Program-made: the position numbers and the translations under genes | Source of the DNA: Lactarius indigo | Taxonomy: Eukaryota > Basidiomycota > Agaricomycetes > Russulales > Russulaceae | Length of the DNA stretch: 64,000 bases | Assembly (NCBI GenBank): GCA_025766275.1 | Contig: JAFKAC010000075.1 | Location: 186,001 to 250,000, forward strand | Direction: 5' to 3' | Notes under the pieces: generated by a model | What the model was told of the DNA's origin: nothing | Database searches by the model: none | The model's input: the letters and a program-made list of their open reading frames with translations, nothing else | Shown: in pieces, positions 42,957 through 55,867 of the stretch | How positions within the stretch are numbered: the stretch's first letter is position 1 | Layout of the letters: each line of letters starts with the position of its first letter

Positions 42957-45900
42957 ACCCGGCGGCCTGGGCTAGAGCATTAAAACTTAGCGTGTACAAT
43001 AGCAGATTCCGATCCATGCGAATTCCAGTACTTTTCAAATCTGCTCACGCAACGGCCGAACGAAACGTTTTGGTGGACTCGGGCGCAACAGACAACTTCA
43101 TAAGCGCAAATCTCCTGAAACGACTCAAAATAGCCTGGCTACCTACCGAACGCTCTATCAAGATATGGAACGTAGATGGAACCCACAACCAAGGAGGAGA
43201 AAATCACATCCTTCACCGACCTCACCGTCAAAACCGGGGGAAAAACCCAAAACCTTCGATTCCTTATTACGGACCTAGGAAACGACGAAGTCATATTGGG
43301 ATACCCCTGGTTTACGGCCTTTGAACCCAAGTTCCACTGGCGAGACGCCACACTCGACGAAGAATTCCAACCAGTGGTCATCACCAGTCTGCATCTGTCC
43401 GACGAAGCCATGCCTCTCGAAGCAACTATCAAGGCATTGGAGACGTATCAACTGGACGAATCAGCCTGGGAACAGCTACAAGAAGAAGACGAACCTTGTA
43501 TCCGGCTGCGAAAGACAACAACAGCATCAGAATTAGCGCAACAAGAAGCGGCCAAAAAACCCCAGAGAACCTTCGAAGAGATGGTCCCGGAAGAATACCG
43601 GAGGCATCAGAAAGTTTTCAGTGAAGAAGCGTCCCAGCGCTTTCCCCCTTCACGTCCGTGGGACCACGCTATCGATCTGGTCCCAACCGCCCCTGAAACA
43701 ATGGACTGCAAAGTATACCCACTCACAATCCCGGAAAGCGAAAAACTAACAGAATTCGTAACCGAACACCTGGAAAAGAAGTACATCCAACCGTCCAAAT
43801 CTCCTTACGCATCCCCCTTCTTTTTCATCAAAAAGAAGGACGGGAAGCTACGCCCGGTACAGGACTACCGCCGCCTCAACGAACTAACCGTAAAAAATCA
43901 CTACCCACTCCCCCTAATCCCCGAACTTATCGACAAGATCCGAGAAGCGAGGCTCTATTCTAAGCTTGACATCCGATGGGGATACAATAACGTTCGAATC
44001 AAACAGGGGGACGAATGGAAGGCGGCGTTCAAGACAAACCAAGGGTTGTTCGAACCACGAGTCATGTTTTTTGGTCTCACAAACTCCCCGAGCACCTTCC
44101 AAACCATGATGGACACTATCTTTCGGGAGCTAGTGCTAACAGGAGAAGTAATCGTTTACATGGACGATATCTTAATCGCGACCGCGGACGACCGCACCCA
44201 CCACAGAATGGTATTACACCAAGTCCTCGACCTCTGCGACAAACACGACCTATACATCAAACCGGAAAAATGCGTGTTTGAAGTCCACGAAGTGGAATAC
44301 CTGGGGCTAATCATTGGGCACGGCCGACTGCGAATGGACCCAGTCAAAGTACAAGGAGTCCGAGACTGGAAGGCGCCGACATCACTCAAAGAAGTACGAG
44401 CCTTCCTCGGATTTTGCAACTTCTACCGACGATTTATACGGGGGTTCTCTACGATTGCAAGACCCCTCCACGACCTCACAAAGAAAGACGTTCCCTGGGA
44501 ATGGACGGAAGCCAGACAAAAAGCCTTCGACACCATCAAAGAACGAATTAGTTCGGAACCAGTCCTACTATTCCCAAAACTAGATCAACCCTTCGAAATC
44601 GAAGTCGACGCTTCAAGTTACGCCCTAGGAGCCGTCTTAAACCAGAAGGGAGAAGACGACAAAATGCATCCGGTCGCATTTTATTCCGAATCCCTATCGG
44701 AAGCCGAACGCAATTACGATATCTACGATAGGGAACTACTAGCGATTGTAAAAGCGTTACGCACTTGGCGAACATACCTCGTAGGATCCCCCCACCTAAT
44801 AACGATCCATACAGACCACGCCAACCTGCAATATTGGAAGGAACCCAGGAAAATCAGTCGACGAGTAGCACGGGAGTTCCAAGAACTGTCGGAGTACAAC
44901 TTCATACTCAAACACATCCCTGGTACCAAGAATACGCAAGCAGACTCCTTATCAAGAAGGCCGGATTATGATGACGGCACCAGTGACAACGATCATGTCA
45001 CAGTACTCCCGGACGATGTATTTCTCAAAATCACCCAAACGTCCATGCACGATATGGATATATGGACTCAAATTGCACAAAATATGGACGAAGCAGCACT
45101 CCTTCCGTGGATCGAACCTCATAGCCTAAAGAAACACAATGGGCTGTGGTGGAAGGGCGACGCTCTCGTTGTTGTGGGAAACAACGAACTTAAACGGGGG
45201 GTAATCACCTTTTTCCACGATACTCCAAGCGCAGGGCACCCAGGAATTGCAAACACTCTAGAGCTATTACGACGCGATTTCTGGTGGCCCAACATACGCA
45301 AAGACGTGGAAGCCTACGTTAAGGGGTGTGCAACATGCCAAAGCAACAAAATTAATCATCACCGACAGAAGCCCCACTTATTTCCCATCACCACCGAACC
45401 ATCGGCCGAACCGTTCGAAGTGGTAGCCATGGACTTTATAGTCAAACTCCCAATATCAAAAGGGTTTGACTCAATCCTCACCATCACGGACCACGACTGT
45501 TCGAAAGCGGCAATATTCATACCGTGTAACGAAACCATAACATCGGAAGGCGTGGCGAAACTCTATCTCCGACATGTCTATCCCCACTACGGCCTACCCC
45601 GACGGATCATATCCGATCGAGATCCAAGATTCGCGTCCATGTTTATGCGACAGCTGTGTAAAACGCTAGGGATACAGCAAAATATATCATCAGCATATCA
45701 CCGCAAACGGACGGACAATCAGAACGAACAAACCAATGGTTGGAACAATACTTACGACATTGGTGCAACGTGCAACAGGACAACTGGGCGGAACTTCTAC
45801 CCATGGCACAATTCGCTCACAACTCCTGGAAAAACGCCACCACCCGGCACTCCCCCTTTTCTCTCATTATGGGGTGGGAACCACGAACTGCATGGACACC

Positions 45901-46485
45901 AAAACCATCACACAGTCCCGCGGTGGATCAAAGATTGGAAGAATTGCAGATACTCCGACAACATGCACAAGATAGCATCAAACACGCACAACACCTCATG
46001 GCCCAACGAGGAAAAGCAGGGTTCACACCTTATCAGCAAGGGGATCAAGTATGGCTAGAAGGGACTAATCTCCGTACCTTCTACCCTACAAGCAAATTAG
46101 CCCGAAGCGATACGGACCCTTTAACATCGTCAAGGTTCTATCAGACGTTTCATATGAATTGGAACTTCCGGCATCATGGAAAATACACCCAGTATTCCAC
46201 GCGAACCTTCTGACGCCGTACAAAGAAACGGAGATGCATGGCACAAACTATACCCGACCTCCGCCGGACCTTATCGATGGAGAAGAGGAGTATGAGGTGG
46301 AGCGGATCGAAGACGCCCAGGAACGAGGAAGAGGGCGTAAACTCCACTACCTAGTAAAGTGGAAAGGATTCCCACCAAGTGACAACACATGGGAACCCGC
46401 AACAAACATGACCCACGCCACAGACGTCATCAAAGACTTCTATCAACAATATCCGACCGCCAAAGGGGCTGGACGAACGATATAA
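42953..46485 (+). pseudogene. pol: pol, copy 2, three frameshifts
   Basis: Same domains as the pol at 9307 (DSGA protease, YMDD, DDE integrase, chromodomain). An extra A near 43200-43203 separates the protease start from the rest, a missing C near 45701 breaks the integrase just before GQSERTNQ, and a missing C near 46101 breaks the GPF/Y-like region. Each is one base in a short homopolymer. Confidence 0.88.
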
Positions 46486-46526
46486 GAACACCCCTCGTCC
46501 AAAGTCCCAAATCCCCCAACACAACA

Positions 46527-47975
46527 ATGACCGACACCCCAGTATCCGACACCACCTTCGTCAACATCCTCAGCAACCCACAACTCGAAGCCGCCCTCGA
46601 ACGAGGAATTGTCACCCTCGACCTCACCAGCATCCCCCGCCTGTCACCACCACCGTCTCCCCAACACGTTACCATTGCCACCCCCATCCCTATCGAACGA
46701 GAGCCCGGGGAACTCACCCCGTCAACACCGGAGGAGGGGCAATATTCGCCAACACCACCTCCTCAGCAACAGTCGACTCCCCCCACCCGAACCACAACCA
46801 CAATCGCCACCATCTTCCCCGTCGTCCACGCCACCTCCACCTCTAGAACCATTTACCCGGTCCGCGTCCACACCCCCATTGACTACAACCGACCCGACTC
46901 TCCTCCTAACGACACAGATGACCCAGGCGCTCCATTCTTTCCAAACCTCCCTGGTACCCCCAAGTACTACCCATTGCAAATCCCGCTACCAGATGGTGGA
47001 TCTAACCCAGCGAAGTATATTTACTATCGCAAGGGATTCACCGAAGTAGTGGGGACAATGGGCCGAGGACAACCTCACTATGGAGAGGAGGTTTACCTCT
47101 CGTCACTTCGGCCGAACGTCTCGGCGCCCCCCTTCACAGCGGAACAACTACAGTTCTTTGACCCCCACGACATCCGCGCCTGTGCTCTGGATGAAACACT
47201 CATAGAGCTTAATTCACCTCGTCTTACAGCCGAGATCACTAGGCTGAGGACGGGACTCTTGGCACTCAAAGAACTCGACGAGAAGTACGAAAAGCTAGAG
47301 GAGGACACGCGCAAGCTACGAGCGGAGCGACTCACGGTCGACCTAATGCTAGCTAGTACCAAGAGACGCCTTCAGTACGCAGGAGCGTTGGCTACCATCG
47401 GTAACGAGTATGCGCGCATGACGGCCCTACCAGCCCCACTTCGCCACTCCCGCTACGCCATCCCATTCTCCCCACGACGCGGAGGACCATTAGAGTTCCC
47501 CCGCCTCGCCGACAAACCCCACCGCCGACGCTGTTATCATTGCAACAGTCCCCATCACATCGTACGCGACTGCCCCACCAGACCACGGCCTGCCTGTCGA
47601 CACTGCCAAAGTCAGGAACACCAATCCCATCGATGCATATTCCGTCGTGCCGGTATGGTCGAAGAGGTGATCACGACTTATCAGGCGGATGAACGCATAC
47701 GGCAAGCCGTGGCTACGGAGGCCACCACTTCCTTTACCGTCCCCGAACCACCAACGATCGCGGCCCACACCCAAGGGAGGTGGTGTGGGCGGTGCTTTCG
47801 CACTGACGCCAATCATGACGAGATTAGGTGTCCACAGTACGAAATGTGTCGCAAGTGCGGCAAACGCGGGCCCTTCCTTTTCCTCAAGACGCATTACTGT
47901 CGACTCGACGTTTCTCCATGGCCGGAGAATGACCTCGATGCCGATATCTATGACCTCATAGACCCGGAGTCCTGA
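46527..47975 (+). CDS. Third ORF, copy 2, with two compensating frameshifts
   Basis: Same zinc-knuckle accessory ORF as at 12882. A +C near 46780 and a -C near 46857 cancel out, so only ~26 residues of the proline-rich region are read in a different frame, giving a Thr-rich stretch instead. The rest, including all four cysteine motifs, is identical. Confidence 0.78.
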   Translation: MTDTPVSDTTFVNILSNPQLEAALERGIVTLDLTSIPRLSPPPSPQHVTIATPIPIEREPGELTPSTPEEGQYSPTPPPQQQSTPPTRTTTTIATIFPVVHATSTSRTIYPVRVHTPIDYNRPDSPPNDTDDPGAPFFPNLPGTPKYYPLQIPLPDGGSNPAKYIYYRKGFTEVVGTMGRGQPHYGEEVYLSSLRPNVSAPPFTAEQLQFFDPHDIRACALDETLIELNSPRLTAEITRLRTGLLALKELDEKYEKLEEDTRKLRAERLTVDLMLASTKRRLQYAGALATIGNEYARMTALPAPLRHSRYAIPFSPRRGGPLEFPRLADKPHRRRCYHCNSPHHIVRDCPTRPRPACRHCQSQEHQSHRCIFRRAGMVEEVITTYQADERIRQAVATEATTSFTVPEPPTIAAHTQGRWCGRCFRTDANHDEIRCPQYEMCRKCGKRGPFLFLKTHYCRLDVSPWPENDLDADIYDLIDPES

Positions 47976-48009
47976 AGTCGAGGCGTCTTCAGACCAAGAC
48001 GGGGGGTAA

Positions 48010-48577
48010 TGTTACGATTTTCTTGGACTCGTCTCTTTTCCTTACCATTATTCCCTTCCCACACTATACGAGCCCTGTACGACCACGCGGACATTACGAT
48101 TACCTGGTTTCCATCACGCGCCTTGCTTATCGACGTTCTCTTCTGATAAAGCTTGATATGTGCTAGTTTCCGACCTGTTCCCTCTCACGCGCGGCCCGTG
48201 TGATTCTCCTTTATCCTCGATATAGCCCTGCCTTGTTCCCTATATGTCCCCTCCTTTCTTCCTCGGATGGGCGATGGCGCCATCTGTTTGTAACGACCAT
48301 ACAGTGCGACTGCTATTTAACCCTAGTCATACCTAGCTTGTACGGTAGACTAGACTTCTTGTGTAATACTACACTCGTCTACGCAGAGTCTCCTTGTTCC
48401 CCGATCCTCGTCTTCGCTAGGCCTTCGAGTCTTAGCTTTCCTCTACAGTCCAAGTGACGTACGTCCTTGTGACTCTTGTGCATCATCCTTACTGAAGTCG
48501 AGCCTTTGAGCTTTGACTACCGAGTGACAGACTGACTCAGTACAGGTCATACTCAACGCCCCTGTAGTGGCGTTACA
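48010..48577 (+). repeat. 3' LTR of copy 2
   Basis: 568 bp, shares the CGTGTGAT variant with the 3' LTR of copy 1, lacks one C near 48195. Followed by TCAAT. Confidence 0.93.
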
Positions 48578-48582
48578 TCAAT

Positions 48583-49436
48583 GAGAGCGAGTGTTTCGGA
48601 AAAAATAGCCTGTTTGGAACGGTGGACCCAATTGAACGCCACAAGCCTTGATAACAAGCCCGGATGCAAGTCGGCTTGCAATTTGGTGAAGATGGCATTG
48701 TGTTCCAGCAACATCCTGAAACACTGTCAAGGGGCGTCTTTTTTCGAACTGTGTTGACTTACTCGTCGATCACAGTCCTGACAAGGGCAATGTGAGATCC
48801 AGAGGAGAGTTCTGACGCCCAAGCACGTTGAAGAAAGTCCTTGAGCTTGTCTGACAGTTCATGACGTTGAATGAGGTCACTTGCACGTACGAGCGCCAAC
48901 ACAACGGAGGTGGCGTTGGTTGCCTTGCGGATCGCAAAGTCCACTGCAGGGCCATGTATGTCCTCATTGATGAGAAATGGATGCCATGACAGCGGTTTAT
49001 CCATGTCGAGCGGAGATAGCGGCCCATTGCTAATCTCCGCGCAGAATACGCCCTTGAAGGGTACAGGAAGGGTACAAATAGCTAACGTGATTGAGTGTGT
49101 GTTTCGAGCGACGACGTGAACCTGCGACGCCAGGTGCGACGTAACCCCTGACATGCCAGATAGAATGAACTGTACTAAAACGGTGAATATGAATACATGA
49201 TGGAGGAGGCGAGCGATAGCCTTCCCAACTCCCCTTGGAGCAGACAAGGGAAATCGACGAAGACGGTAGATGATATCGAGGATCTCTCGTGATAGGGAGA
49301 GATATGCGTAGATTCGGGATATAGTGGGCAAGAGTGGGAGTGTTGTGGCTTTGTGGAGATCGATTACTGTGCCATCCTGGGATGCTAAGAGCGAGCGAGA
49401 CGAAGAGTGTGAACCCACACCTCGTTGATCCGACAT
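48583..49436 (-). pseudogene. Membrane-protein gene 5' exons, second copy; 3' exon absent
   Basis: Duplicate of 14939-15792 (exons 48763-49436 and 48583-48715). Here the retroelement is followed on its far side by UGGT sequence, not by the missing C-terminal exon, so this copy is permanently truncated. Confidence 0.8.
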
Positions 49437-50516
49437 TTGGAGATAGGACCAATTTTTGGTATACGACCACGTAATGGCAACTTCTTCAACTTCTTATAGT
49501 CGAATGGTGACAACTAACCTCATCTCGAAGACTGGGAACGCTGGACGGCAAGGATAGCTGGATCGGACAATTGGTCGGCACCCGGTATACATGTATGAGA
49601 TCCACCAAGCAATGTCGAGTAGCTTCAGCAGTAGAAATTGACCGCAATACAACAGCCAGTGTGACTTACTTAGACGGTTATTTGTTCCTTGCGTGCGATG
49701 ACCTCGTCGCTAATATCTGCCGCCCCGCACGATAATAGGCAAGAATGGAAACGCGGAGTATATACGTATTGCCCGGGGTGATCTCGCTTGATGTATCTGC
49801 AGCAGACAAGGGTCAGTAATATCTGCCACGCGTGACAATAAGTCAGGCGAGAATGGAGGAATCTGCCTCTCACCGATCGCTCCATTCCAGTTATGCTGAA
49901 CTTGCTAGCAGCCTCGATCATCAGCAATGACCCCCCTGAGCGACGAATTACCACTAGTGAGACAAAAAAAAAAAAAGGCTAGCTTTGTTGTGTCTACTAA
50001 GATATTTTATTATATTTATGTTTTATTCACTAAACCTCGCAGTGGAGGAAACCAGCCAGCGCGGACAACCACCCAAGGAAGACGAGAACCAAGCGAAACA
50101 TTGCCGCGGATATTTCCGGTATAGTGAAATACACGCGCACTACACGGCCAAATGCACGTGAGGTCGTAGCTAGTCCCACGTGTGATGTCTTCTTCGGCCA
50201 TGTAGCCCCTGGGTTTATATGCCGCGCGATGTCATAGGATGACCGCTTTTGCTCGTTCCGCTCCATTTCATTATCATTGTTTTCTCGGCGTCTGCACTTC
50301 AGCTGGTCGGTGATTCACTGTTGTTCTGGTCATACCCCTGGGCTATTTCGTTTGTCTTGCGATCGAAAACTGGGTGTTGTTAATTGTCACGCTCATCCAT
50401 GTACACCTACCAATTGAATACAATAATGATGTAATAGCTCATCGGGCTAACTAACGCAAGGCGCGAAACACGTTAAAATTCGTTCATTCGCCTGATGAGA
50501 AGCGCATCAACCAACA

Positions 50517-52025
50517 ATGTCATCTCCAACTTCTAGTACTGTAGAGTTCACGCTCCAGAATACCCTTCGCTGCCATACGAAAGCCATTAATCATCTCGCT
50601 CTCAGCCCGGATAAGACTCGTCTAATAAGCATTGGTGTGCGTTCTCGTGTTGTGTCTCCTCCGTACTTTGCTCGGCTCACGAACGGTTAGGCGACGATTC
50701 TAGGATAGTTATCTGGTCTGTTGCCTCTGGTGAGAGGCTTTTCGCAGTAGAACGGCCTTTCAATGGCGCAGCTACGGCCGTATCCTGGGCGAGTCGTGAT
50801 AACAGTCGCTTTGTTGTTGGGTTCGCCAGCGGAGATCTTCATCTTTTCCGGAGTGAAAGCGAAAAGGTAATCAAAATTACTTTGGCGGTCTGAATGGATC
50901 TTATTTTCGTTGCTCTTAGTCGTACCGTGATAGTCTCAGTGTATCAGGCGGGAAAAGTGCCGTTGAGGGGATCGTGTACGACGAAACCCACGACCGTATC
51001 GCCTCTATCTGCGCGGATTCGGCCCGATCAAAGGGAACGAATTGGTTCCGGTTCTTTCATCGCCGATTATATCCGAGGGATATGGCAGGTGCATTCAATT
51101 TTGTGACAACGGGGCAAGCGTTGTCATGTACTATTTAGATAATCACGAGTGGTAAGTGTGCGCATTTATCCATTTCCCTCTTGGCTCAAGTATCATTACA
51201 GCGTATGTTATTCGATAGACCCTTGGGAGAAGAGGTGGTCGAAAAGGCTGAACAGTCGGATGTACAGCTCCCGACACCTCTCTTTTTAATTTTGTTCTCA
51301 GCTACGAACAGCGGCTATGCGGCCCCAAACCACGATGGCAAGCTATTGCTTGTATCCAATCTCAAAGATGGCATCGACGAATATCAGTTTCCGAGCATGG
51401 AGAGGGTTCAGACATTCATTTTCCCTAGAGACAAACTGTATTCTTCAAACCAAGTCACTGCCACAAGGGAATCTCATTGTCGTAGGTGGTGATGATGGCT
51501 TCGCACGGGTGTTCAACCGGATCAGTGGCCAGCTGGTCGGCGAGATCCACCACGGAGGTAAGCGCCCACCTTATCCACCTTTTGGACAAACCGTTGACGC
51601 GTTGCAGTTCATGGCCAGCTCGTACAGGTCGCCGAGGTAAGCCATACGGCCACGAAACAAATTGATTGCTTACCTTTTTAATGCAGGCTTTTGTCGACCC
51701 CGGCGATCGGTGCCACAGTAGTTACAGCGTCCTCGGGCAAAGCCCCATACGAGTTGAAAATATGGCATTATCAACCTCAGAAGGTGTGTATCGTGCTTAT
51801 CATGGGACATGTTCTGAAACCCATCTCAAGGCCCTGGTCCCCTCAAAGGAACTATTGGCGGCACCTCCTGTAAAGTACTCCTCGTCGACGTGGTGTGACC
51901 GAATCGCTATCGCGTTTATTGCCTTTCTATTCTTGTTGTTACTCATTCTGATTGTGATTGCTGTGGTGTTCTTGATTGGAGCGCTTGACATCTCAAAGTT
52001 ACAGTACCCAGTTAGCGTTGAATAG
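50517..52025 (+). CDS. WD40-repeat membrane-anchored protein, second copy
   Basis: Duplicate of 16871-18378. An extra C near 51713 restores the exon LLSTPAIGATVVTASSGKA, which is frameshifted in the first copy, so this is the better gene model. WD blades and the C-terminal hydrophobic anchor are unchanged. Confidence 0.65.
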
Positions 52026-52448
52026 GCTCGGAATCGATTTTTTTTTCATTGCTTACTATGATCAATATTGTAAGAGCAATCCTATGTTATTGTCTCGTCG
52101 TTCATTGACTCATGTGCTCGCTTTCCGTTGCGTTGCGTCACAAATGAGCAAGCCGCCTAGTGGCACATTTTTTTGAAACCGTTTTCATCCCGGTTTGCAG
52201 GCCGTAGACCCAGACCTGTGAACAGTCGCCGAGTGACTCACGTCGGACGCTAAGTTTTTTTTTTAATTTTATTATTAGGCCACATCTAGACCGGTCGCAC
52301 ATACTGTTATTATTATAAATGTGGAGGACGGCAGAACGCCGCGAGGTTCGTAGAAAGCGGCAGAACCCGATGGCTAGGCGAAAACTACAAAAAGGTAAAT
52401 TTCGTGTTGTGTTCGCCTCACTCCCTTTTCTTATCCTACCCTCACTAC

Positions 52449-53012
52449 ATGACATCTTCGGCGACTAGAACCTCCCAACCCAGAAACATCGCTCGGATGA
52501 CGTGTGGTATCCGACGAGAGCCTTCCTCGCCCTCGTCCCTGCAGCCCGAAGATGTGAACGATACCGACATGGAATGGAGATACGACAAAGCGTCGCAACT
52601 CATCCTCCACGATGCCGACGACTGCCACTACTGTGATCAATGGGGGAGGCATTATTTTGCCCATGTTAGGCGCACCTGCCCGTCACTCTCGGAGGCACGT
52701 AACGATCTCACCGAGGATATGATAGGGCGAGGGCGAATGCGCGACGAGCTCCTCGCACTGCGCAAGGACGTCCAGCTGATGAAGGAGGTGTTGCTTCGAG
52801 ACCTCGTGACAATACGCAGCGAAATACAAGAACTCCAAGGTGCCATCGAAGACGCCCACACACCTCGCCGGCGCAAGTTAGTTCACTCCCCTCGCACCCC
52901 CTCTCCACAGCTCGTTCACCCAAGTCGCACATCCACCCCATCTGTTGTGGCCATTTCGCCTGGCCCTTCATCAGGCCCTTCATACGACATTCGTCGCGGA
53001 AATACTAATTAA
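52449..53012 (+). CDS. Hypothetical coiled-coil protein, second copy
   Basis: Protein identical to that at 18802-19365; 187 residues. Confidence 0.55.
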   Translation: MTSSATRTSQPRNIARMTCGIRREPSSPSSLQPEDVNDTDMEWRYDKASQLILHDADDCHYCDQWGRHYFAHVRRTCPSLSEARNDLTEDMIGRGRMRDELLALRKDVQLMKEVLLRDLVTIRSEIQELQGAIEDAHTPRRRKLVHSPRTPSPQLVHPSRTSTPSVVAISPGPSSGPSYDIRRGNTN

Positions 53013-54059
53013 CTCCCTCTCCCCACCCTCCGACTTGTCACTTCGAGCGCAATACGTCACCGCCTTCTGCGCTACGTCCACCACTCAATTTTCTGTTTTT
53101 TCTGTTTTTATTTCTTGTTTATATTTGAATTTGTATCGTGCGCCTGAGGGCGGATTACCCGTAGCACAGCGTCGACTCAAAATACATGTCCGTTTTCCTT
53201 CTATAATATTTTAAGTCCTCCCCACTCCGTCAGAAATGGAGTGGTTTTATTTCCGTCAAGCGTTGAAACGTTGAAAGTCGGAGCGAGTGCGTCGTGTGCC
53301 CGGTTCCTGTGACACCCGTTGGAGCGGGGGACAAACTAATAGCTGCGCCCTTGACTGTGCCTGCCACATGCAGTGATTGCATGACTACTCGCGTACCTCT
53401 ATTGTTCTTTAGACCAGCACTGCCGAACGGCATTCATAGATTACATATATTTCGGGCTTGATTTTGGGGTCGCGGCTTTGTGTCGCTAAGAGCCCGCCAA
53501 ATGACCGGCCCCACATTACCTGATATACAGTAGTCTAGTCAACCGTAAATATTCTTTGCCGATCCTGTCACTTGGCGATCACTAATCAGAGGTTTTCCAC
53601 ACTTTCGCATCAATGTCCACAAGAATGTCCATCTCAATAATTGTGGTGCCGTTCCATTTTGAGTGGTTTATTTGTTCAGAAAACCACGCAGGGAGAGAAC
53701 AAATCTATTCAGATTGGCAAGAAATTTTTAAGGGAGAACGCAAGGGAGAACACGTAGTGCACAATGGCAAACAAACCCCGTCCGCGATTGCCGAAGTAAC
53801 TTTTGAACTCGAACGTCGGTCCGGTTCTCCGGCTCTAATCGGCCGTGTAGCAGGCGGATAGACCTTGTGAATCGTAGGAGGGGGAATTTCTTTTTCTTTC
53901 CCTTCGTTACCGCGTACATGTGCCGTACTGGCAGGTAATAAAATTTCAGAGTGGTCTCTAGTTGTAGTTGGGTCAATGTGACACCAAAGCGTGTTCTCTG
54001 ATCTTGCAACGCCACACAGTCAACTGTGGATAAACTCGTTCACTGACTTGTCTCCCCCC

Positions 54060-55453
54060 ATGGATGACGTGCCCTTGGAAGACCAGGCTGGAATTCCTGG
54101 CGACACGATGGATGAGTGTCAAACAATTTGAGGATGCTGGTGAGATTTGGTTCATATATTTTCAGCGACGACTCTGAACTGCGCGCAACCAGGAATTATT
54201 TGTCGCAAGGGGGCGTTCTCAAAGGAGGAGATACAAAAAATTCACGATACGATTCAGATGTACCAGAAGGTTCGTAGGACGTCAAGACTGGTAACCTTTC
54301 TTTTTTTCATCTGCCTGCCTATTTCTGTCCAGGAAAACAACTTAGATGACGAGCAATTGGACGGTTTAATACACTCTTCTGAGCCTGCCAAGGGATTTTG
54401 GAGCCGCGTCGGTCAGCATTTATTTGGTTTGTTGCATATTCATACTGATATGTGGCCTCAGCTCGTGCCGTGCCCCGGAGGGGGGTGAAGTCGGTCTTTT
54501 ATCACGTTCGGCGTGCACGCGACTGCCTTGGAAAGGCTGGGAAGTGGAGTGCGGCGGAGGACGATCAACTGCGAATGTGGGTACATCCTGCCAGAGTTGA
54601 CATACGCTATTGTCTGACCCTCCAACCCAGAGCTGTCCAGACGCACGGAAAGGACTGGGTCGCTGTCGCGGACTTAGTGCAGCGTTCGGCCGCCGATTGA
54701 AGCGACCGGTTCCGTCAGCATGTACAATTTAAGGGAACTAAACGGAAAGGTGAGTCTCAAAGACAGCATCGCTGACTTTTCTCCTTATGCATCCGACGCT
54801 GCGCATGTCAAAAGGAGCCTGGTCATCGGAGGAGGAGGGCCAACTTTTACGTGCAATTGAGGGATTGGCTCGGGATGGTAAATCGGACATGTCAGCTCAA
54901 GGATTCTGGGTTTTCGTGTCAAAGGCAATGGGCGCAACACGGACACCAAAGCAATGTCAAAGTAAATGGTGTGTTCTTCGCTCATTTATAAAATCATCGT
55001 GTCCATGCGATTCCACAGGTCTGACACGCTCGGAGGGAAAGCGTGGAAAGAAGATGATAGCTACGTTCTCGTATGCAAGTACGTGTCGTGTGTTGTCGGT
55101 TTTGTGTTGGCTGACCACCAAGCATAGGATCGCTTCTCTCAATGTCGATGATGAAAATGACATCGACTGGAGGTTCCTCAGTGACCCCGCGTGGAACATG
55201 TGGAGTGACTGTATCCTTCGGCAAAAATGGAGACAGTTGAAAGCCTCTTGCAATGCCGATAGTATGAGTCATCGTGGTGGGTACACGACGTCCATCCTGT
55301 TTTTTTCACCTCACATACTTGATAGACGTCGTACATCACCTCGTGACCCAGGTCTCTACAACGAGAAAAGTGCCTACGCCCTGCTCAGCAGGCATGTCCG
55401 CACCTCCGCCACCTTCACCTTCTTCTGCCTCCGACGCTCGAAGGAGTCCTTAG
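54060..55453 (+). CDS. REB1-like Myb protein, second copy, first exon shifted
   Basis: Duplicate of 20413-21805. An extra T near 54089 (CAGGCTGGAATT) breaks exon 1 after DQA; the downstream Myb exons are unchanged. Confidence 0.6.
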
Positions 55454-55867
55454 GAATGCCGGTAGTCATCCTTCTTATACACTACCGCGTTTTCGGCCCC
55501 CGAGTGTGCGTATACCAACCCCTGAGTAGAGAGTACTTCGTCTCTCATTTGTCACGCCCTCGATATCGATCAGTTTCCCGCTTTGTATCTAATTTTGTTA
55601 TCCTATCAATACATTATGCGACTCAGGACTGCCATGAAGGAAGTGCGATGCCTCTTGATCTCTGACCAGTGGCTGTACTTGACCGACTACTTCGTAAGTA
55701 CCCCTCTCTCGCTTTCAACAACTTAATAGCACCCCTTTCCAGGACAGGACGATGGCCAACCCATGGTCGTGAGTAGCGGGCATCCAGAACCTTTGGGAGA
55801 TAATGAGCACAGGTAAGACCAATAATCGAAATGATATCAGGTCGACTTACCTGACAAGCTGTGAGGT

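Larger units (their letters stand above)
40705..48577 (+). mobile_element. Ty3/gypsy chromovirus-type retrotransposon, copy 2
   Basis: 7873 bp, same structure as the element at 7059. Left flank is GCTCC (40700-40704), right flank TCAAT (48578-48582), so no matching target duplication. Relative to copy 1 it has single-base indels near 41093 (-C), 41966 (+G), 43200 (+A), 45701 (-C), 46101 (-C), 46780 (+C), 46857 (-C) and 48195 (-C), all in homopolymer runs. It also has five substitutions that I found, all before 43575. Confidence 0.93.

Noticed and set aside
40705..48577. Treating copy 2 as an independent retroelement insertion
   Set aside because: Flanks are GCTCC and TCAAT with no matching target duplication, and the 3' flank is the same as that of copy 1 for over 15 kb.
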